64,000 nucleotides of DNA from Myotis daubentonii (Eukaryota; Chordata; Mammalia; Chiroptera; Vespertilionidae). A program made the translations under genes and the position numbers. Position 1 is the stretch's first letter. The number at the start of each line of letters is the position of its first letter. Shown here one piece after another: positions 31,863 through 43,837 of the stretch. The notes under the pieces were generated by a model. That model was not told where the DNA came from, ran no database searches, and was given only the letters and a program-made list of their open reading frames with translations. The DNA lies in the NCBI RefSeq assembly GCF_963259705.1, contig NC_081842.1:178315849-178379848 (forward strand), in the 5' to 3' direction.

Positions 31863-32123
31863 AAATATGTTTGTTGTTAATCCTCACCCAAGGATATTTT
31901 TTTTCATTGAATTTTTAGAGAGGGTGGAAGGGAGAGGGGCAGATGGAGATAGAGAAACATTGATGTGAGAGAGAGAGAGATTGACTAGTTGCCTCCTGCC
32001 CACGCCCTGACAGGACCTGGGATCGAGCCCATAACCCAGGAATGTGCCCCTGACTGAAATCGAACCCAAGACCCTTCAGTCCACAGGCCAATGCTCCATC
32101 CACTGAGCCAAACCAACCAGGAC
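31863..32123 (-). mobile_element. Ves SINE of the ATCCTCACC-tail subtype with 10-bp duplication
   Basis: Reversed Ves with the tail TTAATCCTCACCCAAGGATA, body GACTAGTTGCCTCCTGCC, B-box-like region GAAATCGAACCCAAGACC and end CCAAACCAACCAGGAC. TAATTCATCA flanks it at 31853-31862 and 32124-32133. Confidence 0.94.
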
Positions 32124-33019
32124 TAATTCATCATTTTTTTATGAGACCACTTAAACATTTGAGGAACATTCTTGGAACTACATATTCCTTGTGTTTCAGT
32201 GGTCCTGAGGTGGCAGGGCAGGCCTAGGACTTAATTTTAGTTCTAATCCATAGTATGACTTGGGCAAGTCCCTTCCTTTTTGGGGCACCTTAGTTCTCTC
32301 ATATATAAAAATAGAAAAATGAAAGCAAAGGGATTGGCAAGCTGAGTAGGCCAAATAGTTTTCCTTTGCTGAACTGTTCCCAGAGGGTCGACCAGCCTTC
32401 AGTAGGTGTGATTAATAAGTTACAAAAGACAACCTGAGTGCCTTGAAAGATTTTATGTTCCTCATTTAAATTTTACCTGTCTCTACAGCCTGCCAGGAAG
32501 CCTGTCATTCAACCCTTGGCAATAAAACAGCCCTGCACGAATGAAGACAAAATAAATCAGAAGCCGTAAGCTTTTAAACTCACTAAATGAAAGCCCAGCA
32601 TGCACGCGGCCTCCCTCCAAATTAATCACTGGATTAAATGCGAGACGCACACCCCAAATCAATAGCTTGTGACACAGATCTCCTGCCCAGGCTTCAGGAA
32701 AATTCCACTTCCTTTCAGATGTTGTCCCTTGAAATGTCAGGAAATTTCCATGCATCGCCCACCCTTGAGAAGGCCACCGTCACCACACTTCACATTTCCT
32801 CGCTGCCCTTCCCTCCAAGGCATCAAGGCATGTTGCAGAGGGAGCCCACTCACTGTCACGGCCTCTCCCGGGGGCTGAACGGGGAGCAGTGAGCAGAGAA
32901 GAGAGGGGTGGAGATATCTCATTTAGAAATAAGACAACCACAGCCAAAGAAGCCCAATGTTTTGTTCAAAAGTCCCCATGAGACAAGACTCATGCATTCC
33001 CTCTGATGGCAACATAATG
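32124..33019. other. Unique sequence, nothing recognised
   Basis: A 90-codon minus-strand frame (32483-32755) overlaps plus-strand frames. No domain seen. 32215-32340 resembles a very diverged MIR. Confidence 0.35.
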
Positions 33020-33195
33020 TAATCGGAAGAACATGGGTTTAGGAGTTTGAGAGACAAGGGTTTAAATCACCATTCTTATCTATAAAATAGAGCAAATAAG
33101 AATACCATTCGTTACTAATTGTGTAACCTTGGACAAGTTACATGACCTCTCTGTGACTGAGCATTTTATTTGTAAATGAGGTTGTAGCAGTTAAA
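33020..33195 (+). repeat. MIR fragment
   Basis: TAATTGTGTAACCTTGGACA, AGTTACATGACCTCTCTGTG. Confidence 0.7.
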
Positions 33196-33389
33196 TGTCC
33201 AGCCTGTTGTCACTGCTCAACACGATGTACTAGTAATAATGGAATATTTTACCTCCAGATCAAAGCTATATCCACTTTCTCTTTAAAACTTGACCCCGCC
33301 ATCACCTTCTCCAGTAGCCTCTAGACTGAGTTAAATCCCTTTTACTGTGCTTTAATAATATTAATAAAAATACTGATGATGATAGTACT

Positions 33390-33620
33390 AAAAACCAGCA
33401 TTTATTGATCACTTACTACATGACAGGCTCTAAGCACTTTCTTTGAATTAACTCATTTAGTCCTCAAAACAATCCTATGAGCTCAGTGTTGCTATGTTCT
33501 GCATTTTGCCGATGAAGAAACTGAGGCACACGTGGAGTTTAGGAGTTTAAATTATCTGCTCAAGAGCTCATGAGGGGTAAGCAGACCTGTCTCCCAGAGC
33601 GCCCTGGGCTTCACTCCATC
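33390..33620 (-). repeat. Antisense MIR SINE, nearly full length
   Basis: CAGCATTTATTGATCACTTAC, CAATCCTATGAGCTCAGTG, GATGAAGAAACTGAGGCACA. Confidence 0.85.
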
Positions 33621-33634
33621 TTGACTTGTCCCTA

Positions 33635-33770
33635 TCACCATGCAATGCCCCTACATATGGCTTTCCTTTCCACTGCATTTTGGGCTTCCCTGAAATACGG
33701 ACTGAGTGCTATTCATTTCTGTATTCCCTGAGTTTAGCACAGAGTAGGTGCTCCTTGAATTGTAAAGGAA
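33635..33770 (+). repeat. L2 3' end
   Basis: CTGTATTCCCTGAGTTTAGC then ACAGAGTAGGTGCTCC. Confidence 0.65.
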
Positions 33771-34284
33771 ACAAAATTGACTCATCCTGCAAAGATAATT
33801 AGCAATGAGAATTTAATAGCAAGAGCTCTGAATTGAGAAGGTGACTTCCCAGGTCAGAGTGTGGCAGAGCTAGACATCATCTCACACGGAAGGGACTCAG
33901 CCAGACTGGGACAAAGCAAAGACAAGAGCAGTGCAGACGAGACAACCAAAGACAAAGCAAAACAAAAGCCACCACACAAAACTCTTCCCTCGGCCCCGCA
34001 TCCAATGCTTAATGTGGATGCCCTGGAAGTTGTCCTCAGAAGCCCAGTGAAGGGTCAGCGTGGTTGCGAACACAGTGATGCCAAGTAAACTCTACAGGAA
34101 AACGTTTTGGAGTTCTGATTCCAGAGCAGTGTTGTTTCCATCATCTTAACAAATTCCTGTGTCATCCAGTCTTGAGTTGAAACACTTCATGGGGCATTGT
34201 TAGACATGGATCTCAGCACCGAATGGCACTGCAGTCAAGATGCTGAGGCTAACAGTCATGGTAGAGAAGAAAGATAAATGGCCT
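33771..34284. other. Unique sequence, nothing recognised
   Basis: A 75-codon plus-strand frame (33861-34088) rich in Lys, Ser and Asp ends in this interval. I recognise no family and would not call it a gene without conservation data. Confidence 0.35.
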
Positions 34285-34690
34285 ATAAACATATAGAACG
34301 ATGCTCAACTGCATGAATCATCATAGAAATTTAAGCTAAGTAATGAGATATTTTTCAAGGTGTGCAAAGGTTAAAAAGATTGATACTACCCAGGGTCAGT
34401 GAGGCTCTGAGGAAATGGGTGCAATTATGTCCAGTTAGTGGGGATTAACTTTGAAGATGTCACCAAGTCTCCATTTCTAGGTCTCTGTCACACGGAAAAC
34501 CAGCACATTGTGCTCACACATGTATCTTCAAGCATGTTCGTTCCAGCACACTACAGTAACAGTAAAAATCTGGAAGCTTCCAAAGTAAGGAAGTGGTTTT
34601 AAAACACTGTGGTATATTCATACAATGGATGATGATAACAAATTGGTCTATATGTGCTGAAATGGAAAAAAACAGATTCTGGCAACTAAA
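34285..34690 (+). mobile_element. Old L1 fragment (distal ORF2), + strand
   Basis: GATGCTCAACTGCATGAATC, then AAATCTGGAAGCTTCCAAAG and CTGTGGTATATTCATACAA match the distal ORF2 region of old L1, ending in A-rich sequence at 34688-34699. Frame destroyed. Confidence 0.7.
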
Positions 34691-34816
34691 AAAAAAAATG
34701 AACCCTTGTCTCCACAGACTACTCCAGCTTTGCCTATTCTGATTGGTCCATGCCTATGCCATACCAGATGCAAAACTGATGATAAGCTACAGGGTTGGGG
34801 AGGGAAAGGGGCTTCA

Positions 34817-34982
34817 GTTTCCTTCCTTCCTTCCTTCCTTCCTTCCTTCCTTCCTTCCTTCCTTCCTTCCTTCCTCCTTCCTTCCTTCCTTCCTTCCTTC
34901 CTTCCTTCCTTCCTTCCTTCCTTCCCTCCTTCCTTCCTTCCTTCCTTCCTTTCTTCCCACTTTCCTTCCTTCCTTCCTTCCC
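34817..34982 (+). repeat. (TTCC)n tract, about 165 bases
   Basis: Tetranucleotide array with a few interruptions (near 34874, 34924, 34951-34962). It produces long Lys/Glu/Gly/Arg or Phe/Leu/Pro/Ser frames in several phases that are not genes. Confidence 0.97.
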
Positions 34983-35799
34983 TCCTTTAGGATAATTAAC
35001 ATGCAATTTTTTTACATCAATATTACCTTACTTGTTCTTTGTTAAGGTTCTGGTTTCCAGGAAAGGCAAAGCCAGGCTTGTTAGGAGGTTTAGTTCAATA
35101 TGGCTATAACAAGGGCTGCACTGTAATAAAAGTATGGACACAGCCCCATGCTAATACAGAGGAAAATGTGAAACAAACCACCTGACTGGAAGTGTGGGGC
35201 CTAATGGCACTGAGGAGGAGGATCTGAGGTTCAGCCTGGGCCTTGGCTGGGGAGCAGGAACTCTCTAGGGGAAATGAAGGCAAAGCTGTCAAGGCTGTGG
35301 CTCGCAAGAGCCCAAGCCTAGAGACGTAGAGCAGGTGGGCTGTTGTGGGTCTGGGCTGGAATGACTCCCTCAGTGCTCACATGGCTTATTTCATCTTGGG
35401 ATGGGGCCCCAGAAGAAGCACAGTCTGAGGAGGAGTCTGAGTCTAGCTCTGCTTGGGGATTAGCACCGGGGAAAAGAAGGATGAATAGTTTGCACGCTGT
35501 TTCAACCTGACCTGCTGTGGAATGTGGCTCATCACTCATCTGCACAGGCAGCTGTCAGAGTGGACAAAGGAAACCCAGCCAGTGGAAATTCCTGGGAAAC
35601 TGGTGGGGCCCAAATAGGAAATGCCAGTCAAGAGGTTTGACTGGTGCCAAGCTCACATTCCAGTGTCAGAGCTGTGCTCCTTGAGGACCATTCCTGCTTG
35701 TCACCACGGAGGAAGCATTTCAGCAAAGGGTAAATGGATAAGAATTAGGGTCTCATCGACATTATCCTTTGCAACACTTTTGCATTCATCATCTAAGCT
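34983..35799. other. Unique sequence, nothing recognised
   Basis: No frame above 75 codons and no family recognised. Confidence 0.4.
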
Positions 35800-36080
35800 G
35801 ATGCTTCAAGAACCTTTGAGTCAGAGATGATCATCCTCATTTTATGGATCTTGGAAATGAGGCTCATGGAGGCTTTGTGACTTGCTCAAGGTCACACTGC
35901 TAAGGGAAACAGGATGGTATCAATTAAAAAAAAAATCCTTTGCTTTGGAGTGACACAGACTTGCTTTAAAATCTTTATTCCATGACTCATACTTGGATGA
36001 CTTTGGACAATTTACTTTCCTCTGTGAGTCTATTTCCCCATGTAGCCTGTGGACAACCTTATCTTACAGAACCATAAAGA
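35800..36080. repeat. Back-to-back MIR fragments (antisense then sense)
   Basis: 35800-35915 reads GGAAATGAGGCTCATGGAGG and CAAGGTCACACTGCTAAGG (antisense). 35935-36075 reads GGATGACTTTGGACAATTTAC (sense). The junction has an A-run at 35926-35934. Confidence 0.7.
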
Positions 36081-36099
36081 AAGTGGAATGAGATTACAT

Positions 36100-36445
36100 A
36101 TGCTGCCTACTGGCTACCTATTTCCTCCTTCCTTGGTGACTCAGTCCTGATTTGTGGTCGAGGGGGCAGCAAATCCACCACTTTTCAGCCTCCCTTGCAC
36201 CTGGGAGTGACCACGTGACATAGGTCTGGCCAATGGAATGTAAGCAGAAGTCTCTAGAAATAAGGACGCTAACTCTTTTGGTAAAGGCTTTCCTGTCCCC
36301 TCTTCCTTCTTGGAATGGAAGTGCAATCTAAGGCATGGCAGGAACAGGGTGCAGCAGCTGTCTTGGCAAAATGGAGCAGCTTGCACCTCTAATGGTGTTG
36401 ACGGACTGCTTTTTCCTGGATTTCTCATTGCTTACAAAAAATAAA
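36100..36445. repeat. Probable ancient interspersed repeat, family not resolved
   Basis: Phrases CAGCCTCCCTTGCACCTGG, TGACATAGGTCTGGCCAATG and the end AAATAAACCTGAG follow a familiar mammal-wide repeat that I cannot name. Confidence 0.45.
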
Positions 36446-36869
36446 CCTGAGTTTAAGCAGCTTGAAGCTGCCCATATCCTGACTGATGGAGTAATCTAGG
36501 CTTTGACATATTGTACAATGAATGGTAGCCCATGTTGATGAAAGCGGGGACCTTTCTCTAAGGGGGAGGAAGAGTTTGAGTCCTGTATCCTACTTGTAAA
36601 ACAGCACGAAGCTTCCCAACCTTCCCCATCACACCACCGTGTGCCTTTCTCTATTCTTTGCCTTGCTCACCTCCAAAGCTGGGCACATAACCCTCTCCAC
36701 CTGCAGGCCAATCTCGGTTCCAATGAGATAACGTACATCAAATCCCTGGCACGGTGCTGGGCGCAAAGGCCAAAACAAATGAGGTTTATCTGTCTTGTCT
36801 TGAGTCAGAAGATTGTGAAGCAGCCTCTGCGAATTGGGATCATCTCACTTTAACAAACACAGAAGAACT
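36446..36869. other. Unique sequence, nothing recognised
   Basis: Nothing recognised on either strand. Confidence 0.4.
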
Positions 36870-37500
36870 TAAGAGTGTCCCCTTGACCTACCAGATAAAG
36901 AACTCAAGTGGTTTTAACATGGCATTCAAAGCCCCAACTCCTGCATACCGCTCTGGGCTCTTTTTCCTGAGTTCTTAGATACTGCTTCTTCCCCTGCCTC
37001 TATCTCATAGGAGGGTGTTCCCCGCCCTCTGCTATAGCAGTCATCTGATCATAGTCACTGTACTTGTCTCTCCATGGAAGGGGAAGGACTGCAGCTCATT
37101 TCTCCAGTAACCAGTAGCCAGGAAATTACTTCTGAAGGAATAAATGAATTTCTAGTCAGTGCCTAGGAATCTAGCCACATGGAGGTCTCGGCTTTTTCCT
37201 GAACATAGCTGAGCATTTTTATGTCTCAGTAGTCTTGCACATGCTATTACTTTTGCTTAGAATCCCCCTTCCCCTTTTATGGCTGTAGGACTCCTACTTA
37301 CATACCTCAAACCTCACCTCTTCCAACTCTCCCAGCTGCTCTCAAGGAGACTGATACCTAATTCTATTATGGCACACATCTCGCTGTTTATTATTATTGA
37401 TTTCTGTACATGCTTCTCTTCCCTGATAGTCTGTGTACTCTTAAAACCACTTAGTCCTTCCTCCCTGTCAATCGTATTTAACACACGTCCTAGGACATTA
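36870..37500 (+). repeat. L2 fragments (two adjoining pieces)
   Basis: 36870-37150: ACATGGCATTCAAAGCCCC, TAGTCACTGTACTTGTCTC, ending GAATAAATGAAT. 37180-37500 shows TTGCACATGCTATTACTTTT then CTCAAACCTCACCTCTTCC, the next L2 segment. Reading frames are destroyed. Confidence 0.7.
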
Positions 37501-38239
37501 AGACATTGAGAATCTTAGTGAATTTAGGTATACAACATTTCAAATTACACAAAATTGTGGCTCTGAGTTGTTGCCCATCCATACCCCTGTAATAAGTCTT
37601 GTAATCTCAGGTGTTGCAGGGAGAAATGAAAGGAAATGAGTCTACATTTGGTATCTACTGTGGATCAGGCATTATTATTGCCCATGATGTTTCTAAACAC
37701 ATCCTCAAGGACTTGTCACCCTATTATGAAAATGCATGTTTTAGACATTGCTATCAATTGAAGTGAGGGTCCCTTTGCTACTTCAAACCATTCCTCCTGG
37801 GGTGATGGTCTGATACACAATGTATCCATGGCTCTAGGAATCCTGGGGACCCCAGTGACCCTGTACATATTGTGACCCTCCTCCAGCTAAGACAGGAGAG
37901 GCTGACACAAGCTGGCCCAATCGGAGTCTCTCTAATAGAAACATGAAATTTGGAATGGATTCCTGAAGAGAACGGGAGTTGTAGGGGTTGAGTCACATTG
38001 GTGGCAGTACTCCAGGCTGAAAGGCCATGACAAATTTTGAGGTACCAAACTGCCTTGGATTCTCCTATCTTGTTGTTCAGCATTTCCTTTGATTCTCTAA
38101 GACACCTCCAGCATCCTTCCAATAAATTTCCACTTTTGCTTAAGCTAAATAAAGTCCATTTCAGATGTTTATAAGTGAAAAACAAATAAATAAACAAATC
38201 ATAACCAATACAGTCCAAATCCCCAAAGAATTTCCTGTT
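37501..38239. other. Unique sequence, nothing recognised
   Basis: A 146-codon minus-strand frame (37778-38218) shows no recognisable domain. It may be chance. Confidence 0.35.
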
Positions 38240-38880
38240 TGGTCTCTGAATTGGTTAGGGTTTGCATCAGCTGCAAGTGACAGAAAACCCAAAATCATAG
38301 TGGCTTCAAAAGGATATGTTTCTTTTTTCACTCAAGTGAATGTAGGCAACCAGAACTAGTGAATGTAAGTAACTGAACTAATTGCTCGATCCTCAGGAAT
38401 CCAAGTTCCCTCTGTTATGTTTTTTCCAACAATCTTAGGATGTAACTTCCATCTCACGGATCAAGATGGCTGCTCAAGTCCCCATCATCATGTCATCAAT
38501 CCCTCCTACAGAAAAAGGAAGACATGCCCTTCTTTTTAAAGGTGTGCCCCCGAAATGGAACTATTTCTGCTTCTAGTCCATTGGCCAACATTTACATAAC
38601 TTTGGCATGCTAGTTGGCTTCCATGTGCCTGTCTAAACCCACTTCCTTTTCCTCATCATCTGCCTTAGGAGGCTGCGTAGACCACATCGATGGGAGATTG
38701 GAACCTCTGGCATTTATGGTTCTGGTTCAGACAATAGGGGCTCTGGCAGGAGGTCAGAAAAACAGAAGCATGAAACCAGGATATGTATTTTCTCTGGATC
38801 CCTTCTTTCAAGGTTCCATTAGGCTGGCTCTGTCCCTCATTGGAGGGTGCCTGGTCTTTGCAAATGATTGATTCTACCCA
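38240..38880. repeat. Probable ancient interspersed repeat, family not resolved
   Basis: GCAAGTGACAGAAAACCCAA, GATCAAGATGGCTGCTCAAG and the block around CTTCTAGTCCATTGGCCAAC match the order of a mammal-wide repeat also seen at 55380-55760. Confidence 0.45.
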
Positions 38881-39834
38881 CCTCTCTCTTTTTCTAGGTT
38901 CTGCTAACTGTTCACTCCCTTCCTCTTATTGGGCCCTAAAGGAGGTGACAGCTTAGTTGCCATGAGCTCTAGATTACTGCACTGTGTTTCTAGCTCTTCT
39001 ATACCCAACCTTAGTAAATAGCCCCTTTAGGCATGAATCCTCCTCGGCTTATCTCATTCTGAGTGTGTCATTTCTTTTCTGTTGGGACTTTAACACACCA
39101 CCTAACTATAAGGTTTTTATTCTGGGCCAGGTCCTCACCTAAAAATTAAAGGTTTTATTACCAAAAAGGGAGAGGAAACTCCATATTATGGACAACTAGT
39201 AGTCTTTGTCATGGTCCCACCAGTCTTTCTGGTCAGTTTTTAGGTCCAGTCATTACATGTGGAACCTCCTATCCATTAGTCTTAATATTCATAATGCAAG
39301 GAAATCACCATCTTATATAAGGTTATAAAAAATCTACAGCTAAACCTCAATAGGTGGAGAAGGATACTAGTAATTATTCCTTTTTGATCCAGAAAAGGTG
39401 ATACAATCAACACAGGTTAGTGAATGTAGGAATGAAATGATAAAACTATGTTTTAATTTTTTCAGCTGCAAAATTGGCATTATACCACACGACGCCTAAT
39501 TCCTTCTAGTGTGTATCTCTAAGTATCATTTTGTTAACTCTGTGTCACAATTTTCCATGAATCATAGAAAGAAATATGGTGGGACTGTCAAGCTGGAGCT
39601 ACAGGGTCCAGGGCAGACAGAGGAGTGAGACAGACCCAGGAAGGCACCTGACTGGTAGTCCAGGCAGCCAGGGTATTGGCGCACACAGATTATGATTGTT
39701 AGGAGGCAGCTTAGCAGACAGGGTAGGAAACAATCTCAAACAATCAGTGCATAGGCCCAGGCAACCAGGAGGCTGGGATCACAGCTATGACAAGACAAAA
39801 GTCAATCCAGACAGAGACCAAGAAATCTGCTATT
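38881..39834. other. Unique sequence, nothing recognised
   Basis: AT-rich, no frame of note, no family recognised. Confidence 0.4.
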
Positions 39835-41190
39835 TCTTAGTAGAATGCTCAAGTCATCCAAACACCACATGCTCTCTATGTATGGCGACTCCCTCTTCCT
39901 TACTCCTGTATCCAACCAATCTCCAGACTCAGGGACTTATGCCTCTAATATCTCTCATCCATTTACTTATCCTGGTTCCCATTTCCAATAACAGCTCAGG
40001 CCCAAATAATCTTTTACTTGTATGAATGCTGTATCTTCCTGATGGACCATTATTTCCCCCTACAGCCCCATTTTCTAAACTGACATTCTTTCAAAACACA
40101 AATCAGACCATGTTATTCACCTGAATAAACCATTCAACAGTTTCTTAGTTCTCCTAAAGCAACATTTAAAACTAGAGGCCCAGTGCATGAAATTCATGCA
40201 TGGGAGGTGGGTCCCTCAGCCTGGCCTGCACCCTCTCCAATCCGGGACCCCTTGGGGGATATCTGACTGCCTGTCACAATCCAGGACTGCTGGCTCCTAA
40301 CCGCTTGCTTGCCTGCCTGCCTGATCACCTGACCCCTCTACCTGCCTGCCTGATCGCCCCTAACTGCTCCTCCGCTGCCCTGATTGCCCCTAACCACCTC
40401 TGCCTCGCCCTGCACCCGGGACCCAGGATTCCCTCCTCTAGCCGGTTTAAGGCACCCAGGACCTGGGCCCGCTTCGCCCAGGCTCACCGCAGCAGCAGGT
40501 GCCCAGGACTGCAGGGTGGGTGGCTTGTCCCTCTCCTGGCCCGCAGCCTGGCAAGTCCCTATTCCTCTCTTGTGAGCTCATTTGTGCCTGGCTGGTCCCC
40601 ATTCCTCTCTCCCCAGTGTTGAGTGTCTGAGCTGTTATGGCTTGATGGCATGAGGGTGTGATGACTATTTGCATATTAGCTCTTTATTATATAGGATTTT
40701 AACCAAACCTTATGTTGCTCAGCTCCTACATGTCTTTTAGCCTCACCTTACCTCACTCCTCTCTTTCCATTTGACACTTCAGCCAGTCTGAAATACATGT
40801 AATTCCCTGAAAAAGTTAGACTTTTTTCATGTGTGTGCTGTACCTTCAACTTCTTCCACTTCCTTCTCCTGATCAATTCTTACTCATCCCTCAGGACACC
40901 ACTCATAAGTCATTATCCTTATAGAAAGTCCTTCTGACACCTACCTTCACTCAGGCTGGAATAGGGGTCCCCACTTTGTGTTCTCATAGCCCTTGGACTT
41001 ATCTCACTGTATTACTAACCGCGATGTATTGCTAATTCTATGTTAATTGTCTATTTCTTCCTGATCTATGCGTCTCTTGATGAAAAGGGGCTATATCTCA
41101 TTCAACATGGTATGCTTAGTGCCTAGTACAAAGAGGACAAAGATGTGCTTAAAGCATGCTTACGGAATAAACGAATGAATGAACAATGCT
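39835..41190 (+). mobile_element. Long L2 element split by a Helitron
   Basis: The left part (39835-40171) holds CAAATCAGACCATGTTATTC and CATTCAACAGTTTCTTAGTT. The right part (40697-41190) holds CCTCAGGACACCACTCATAA, TTCCTGATCTATGCGTCTCT, GCTTAGTGCCTAGTACAAAG and AATAAACGAATGAATGAAC, the L2 terminus. The coding frame is decayed. Confidence 0.85.
40172..40696 (-). mobile_element. Helitron (HeliBat-type) inserted in L2
   Basis: On the minus strand it starts TCCTATATAATAAAGAGCTA and ends with a palindromic hairpin TGCATGAA-ATTCATGCA (plus-strand 40183-40199), then CTGGGCCTCTAG. On the plus strand the insert lies between A and T, as required. GC-rich interior with GCCTGCCT units. The 140-codon frame (40200-40622) is a composition artefact. 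No Rep/helicase. Confidence 0.93.
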
Positions 41191-41940
41191 AGTGTGTGTG
41201 TGATGGATCAAGTGGGATTATTACCTTCCTTGTCTTAAACATCAGACTTTAATCAAAGCAAACTAGGATGCTTTCCATTTTAGATAACACTCTGAATACA
41301 TGTTGCTTTGTATTGTTGTAACATGAATATCCCTGCCTCCACTCTTGGGGCTTGCCCTTTTGTCTAATGTACAAATAAATGTGTAATAACTTAACTTCCA
41401 TTTCAGGCCATGATGGAGTGAAAGGGTCCAAACATTTTCCTCCATCATGAACAATAAGAAAACTGTTTTCAGACTTTGTACAACAGACAGTAGAGTATTG
41501 GGATTCCCAAGAAAAGGAAAATAAGTGAGGTAAGCCCTTGGCCCTCTGCCTGGATTCACGTCCTGGAGCTTGTTGCAGGAAGGGGAGTACCAACCAGCAC
41601 ACAATCATACCTCTAAGTCAAGAAGACAGAAATCAGTGATCTGGGAGGCTGAAGTGACCGAAAATTGTGGAGCACAGTATCCAAAGGAGAGAGCAACATT
41701 AAGAAATACTTCAGTGTCTTTTCTGAATACTAAGTTATGTATACCTAAAGCAAAACCATGAGACCAGGCAGTGAATCACTGGGAAGGTATAGGCTGTGCA
41801 ACTCACAGAGATCACAATGTTGGGAGATGCCAACCAGTAAGAGTGGAACGTCCTTGCAGATTTCCTGGGACGTTCAGTAGAAACCACAGAGTGTCATGCC
41901 TTATTGTGGGGTTATACTATCCCTAGAGTAAAGACTTCTC
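41191..41940. other. Unique sequence, nothing recognised
   Basis: Two overlapping minus-strand frames (41249-41608, 41263-41604) of about 115 codons carry no domain I recognise. Confidence 0.4.
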
Positions 41941-41941
41941 T

Positions 41942-42152
41942 AGCCCTGGCTGGTCTAGTTCAGTTGGTTGGGTGCCATCCCGTGCACTGAAAGGTTGCCA
42001 GTTTGATTCCCTGTCAGGGCACATGCACGGGTTGTGGGCTTGATCCCCAGTGGGGGGCATGCAGGAGGCAGCCACATTAATGTCTCTCTCTTTTTCTTCC
42101 CCTCTCTAAAAAAATCAATTATCAAATCCTCAGATGAGGATTAGAAAAAAAG
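41942..42152 (+). mobile_element. Ves SINE
   Basis: CTAGCCCTGGCTGGTCTAGT, GTTTGATTCCCTGTCAGGG (B box), GGGCTTGATCCCCAGTGGG, CATGCAGGAGGCAGCCACAT, and tail ATCCTCAGATGAGGATTAG. It sits at the left edge of the old L1 that follows. Confidence 0.93.
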
Positions 42153-42512
42153 GAGCAGACATTAAAAGACTGGATGAAATAGCAAGGATCAACAATTTGC
42201 TGTTCGATCAGAAACCTCTTTAAATATAAAGGTATAAAGTAAACAGTAGAAAAATATTCTGTGAAAATACCAGTTCTAAGAAAGCTTGACTGACTATAAT
42301 AATACCAGACAAGTAGGCTTTAGCAAAAAGAATATGACCAGGGACAAAGAGGGATGTTTCATCATGATAAAAGGGCAATTCACCAAAAAGACACAATATT
42401 TTTTAATCCCTACCCCAGATCTTCAAAATGAATGAACAAGAACTGACAGAGCAGGAAGGAGAAATAGAAAAACCCACAATATTTGAAGATTCCAATGCTT
42501 TTGTCTCAGTAA

Positions 42513-43184
42513 TCTATAATAATAAAAGCATAATACGCAAATCAACTGAATGACCGAACAGCAGAATGATTATCCGGATGACATTCCAGATGACCTTCCG
42601 GATGACCAGGCTATGACTCACATTGGTGCCAGGCCATCCAAGATGGGTGCAATGCAATTGGTCAGGAGTCAGGGGGCCCCACCATCGCCCCATGATCACC
42701 CCACAGAGGGAGGCCCAGGCCACCACCCTCTGCCTTGCAATTGATCGCAGAGCCCCAGTGGGGTGGGCAGAGCCTCTCTGTGTGCAGCAATGGAATGCAG
42801 AACCCTGCAATCAATTGCCTCAAAGAGGGAGGCCCAGGCTACCTGACTGGCAGTGCTGCAGCGGGTGGGTGGGGCTGGCCAGCGATTGCCCTGCAGAGGG
42901 AGGCCCAGGCCAGCCAAGCAATCGCACCCCATGCCTGTCACCCAAAGAGGAAGGAGACTGGTGGTGGGGGAGGAGGGCAGCACTGCATAGATGGCAAGCA
43001 GTGGCAGTGGTGGTGGCAGCGCCAGCTGCTGGCAGCTGGGGGAAGGAAAGTGCTGATAGGCCCTTATCGCCGGCCAAGCCTAGGGACCCTACCCAAGGGG
43101 TCCCGGATTGCGAGAGGGCACAGGCTGGGCTGAGGGATATCCTCCCCATTCCCCATGCATGAATTTCATGCACTGGGCCTCTAG
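42513..43184 (+). mobile_element. Helitron (HeliBat-type) in the old L1
   Basis: Starts TCTATAATAATAAAAGCATA after A and ends with the hairpin TGCATGAATTTCATGCA (43156-43172), then CTGGGCCTCTAG at 43184, followed by T. Internal GAGGGAGGCCCAGGC recurs at 42706, 42825 and 42896. The 179-codon frame (42623-43162) shows no domain and overlaps frames on the other strand. Confidence 0.93.
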
Positions 43185-43837
43185 TAGTGTTAATAAGTAT
43201 AAAGAAATATAGTGGACTTGAACAAAGGCATCAACCAACTTGACATTATTAATATTTATACAAGATTCCACCCAGCAACATAGAATACACCTTTTCAAGT
43301 GTACATGGAACATTTAACAAGATCTATCACATGCAAGGGAATACAACAGGTCTCAGTAAATTTAAAAGTATTAAAATCATATAAAGTATGCTCTTTGATT
43401 ACAATAAAAATACATTAGAAGTCATATTTCCAGACACATGTCTGGAAAACTCTCAAATATTTGGAAATTAAACAACACAGTTCTCAATAACTCATGGCTC
43501 AGAAAATAAATCACCAAGTATATTGGAAAATCTACTGTACTGAATGAAAATGAAAACACACTTCATATTTGTGGGTTGCAGCTAAAGCAGTGGTCAGGGA
43601 GAAATTTATGACTTGAAGTGCTTATATTAGAAAATCAGAAATGTCCAAAATCAGTGACCTACCTTCAGGAACTAGAAAATGAAGACTGCTTTAAACCCAA
43701 ATATGTAGAGGTAAGAAAATAATAAAAATAAAAGCAGAATTCAATAACAAAAAATAGACTAATTATCTTAGAGAAAAGCAATGAATTTAAAACCTGGCTT
43801 TTAGAAAACATCAATAAATGAATTAATCTCTCTAGAC

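Noticed and set aside
34706..35045. Long repetitive frames on both strands (Lys/Glu/Gly/Arg and Phe/Leu/Pro/Ser)
   Set aside because: They come from the TTCC tract and have no other support.
42623..43162. 179-codon frame
   Set aside because: It lies inside a Helitron, overlaps frames on the other strand and shows no domain. GC-rich composition is enough to explain it.
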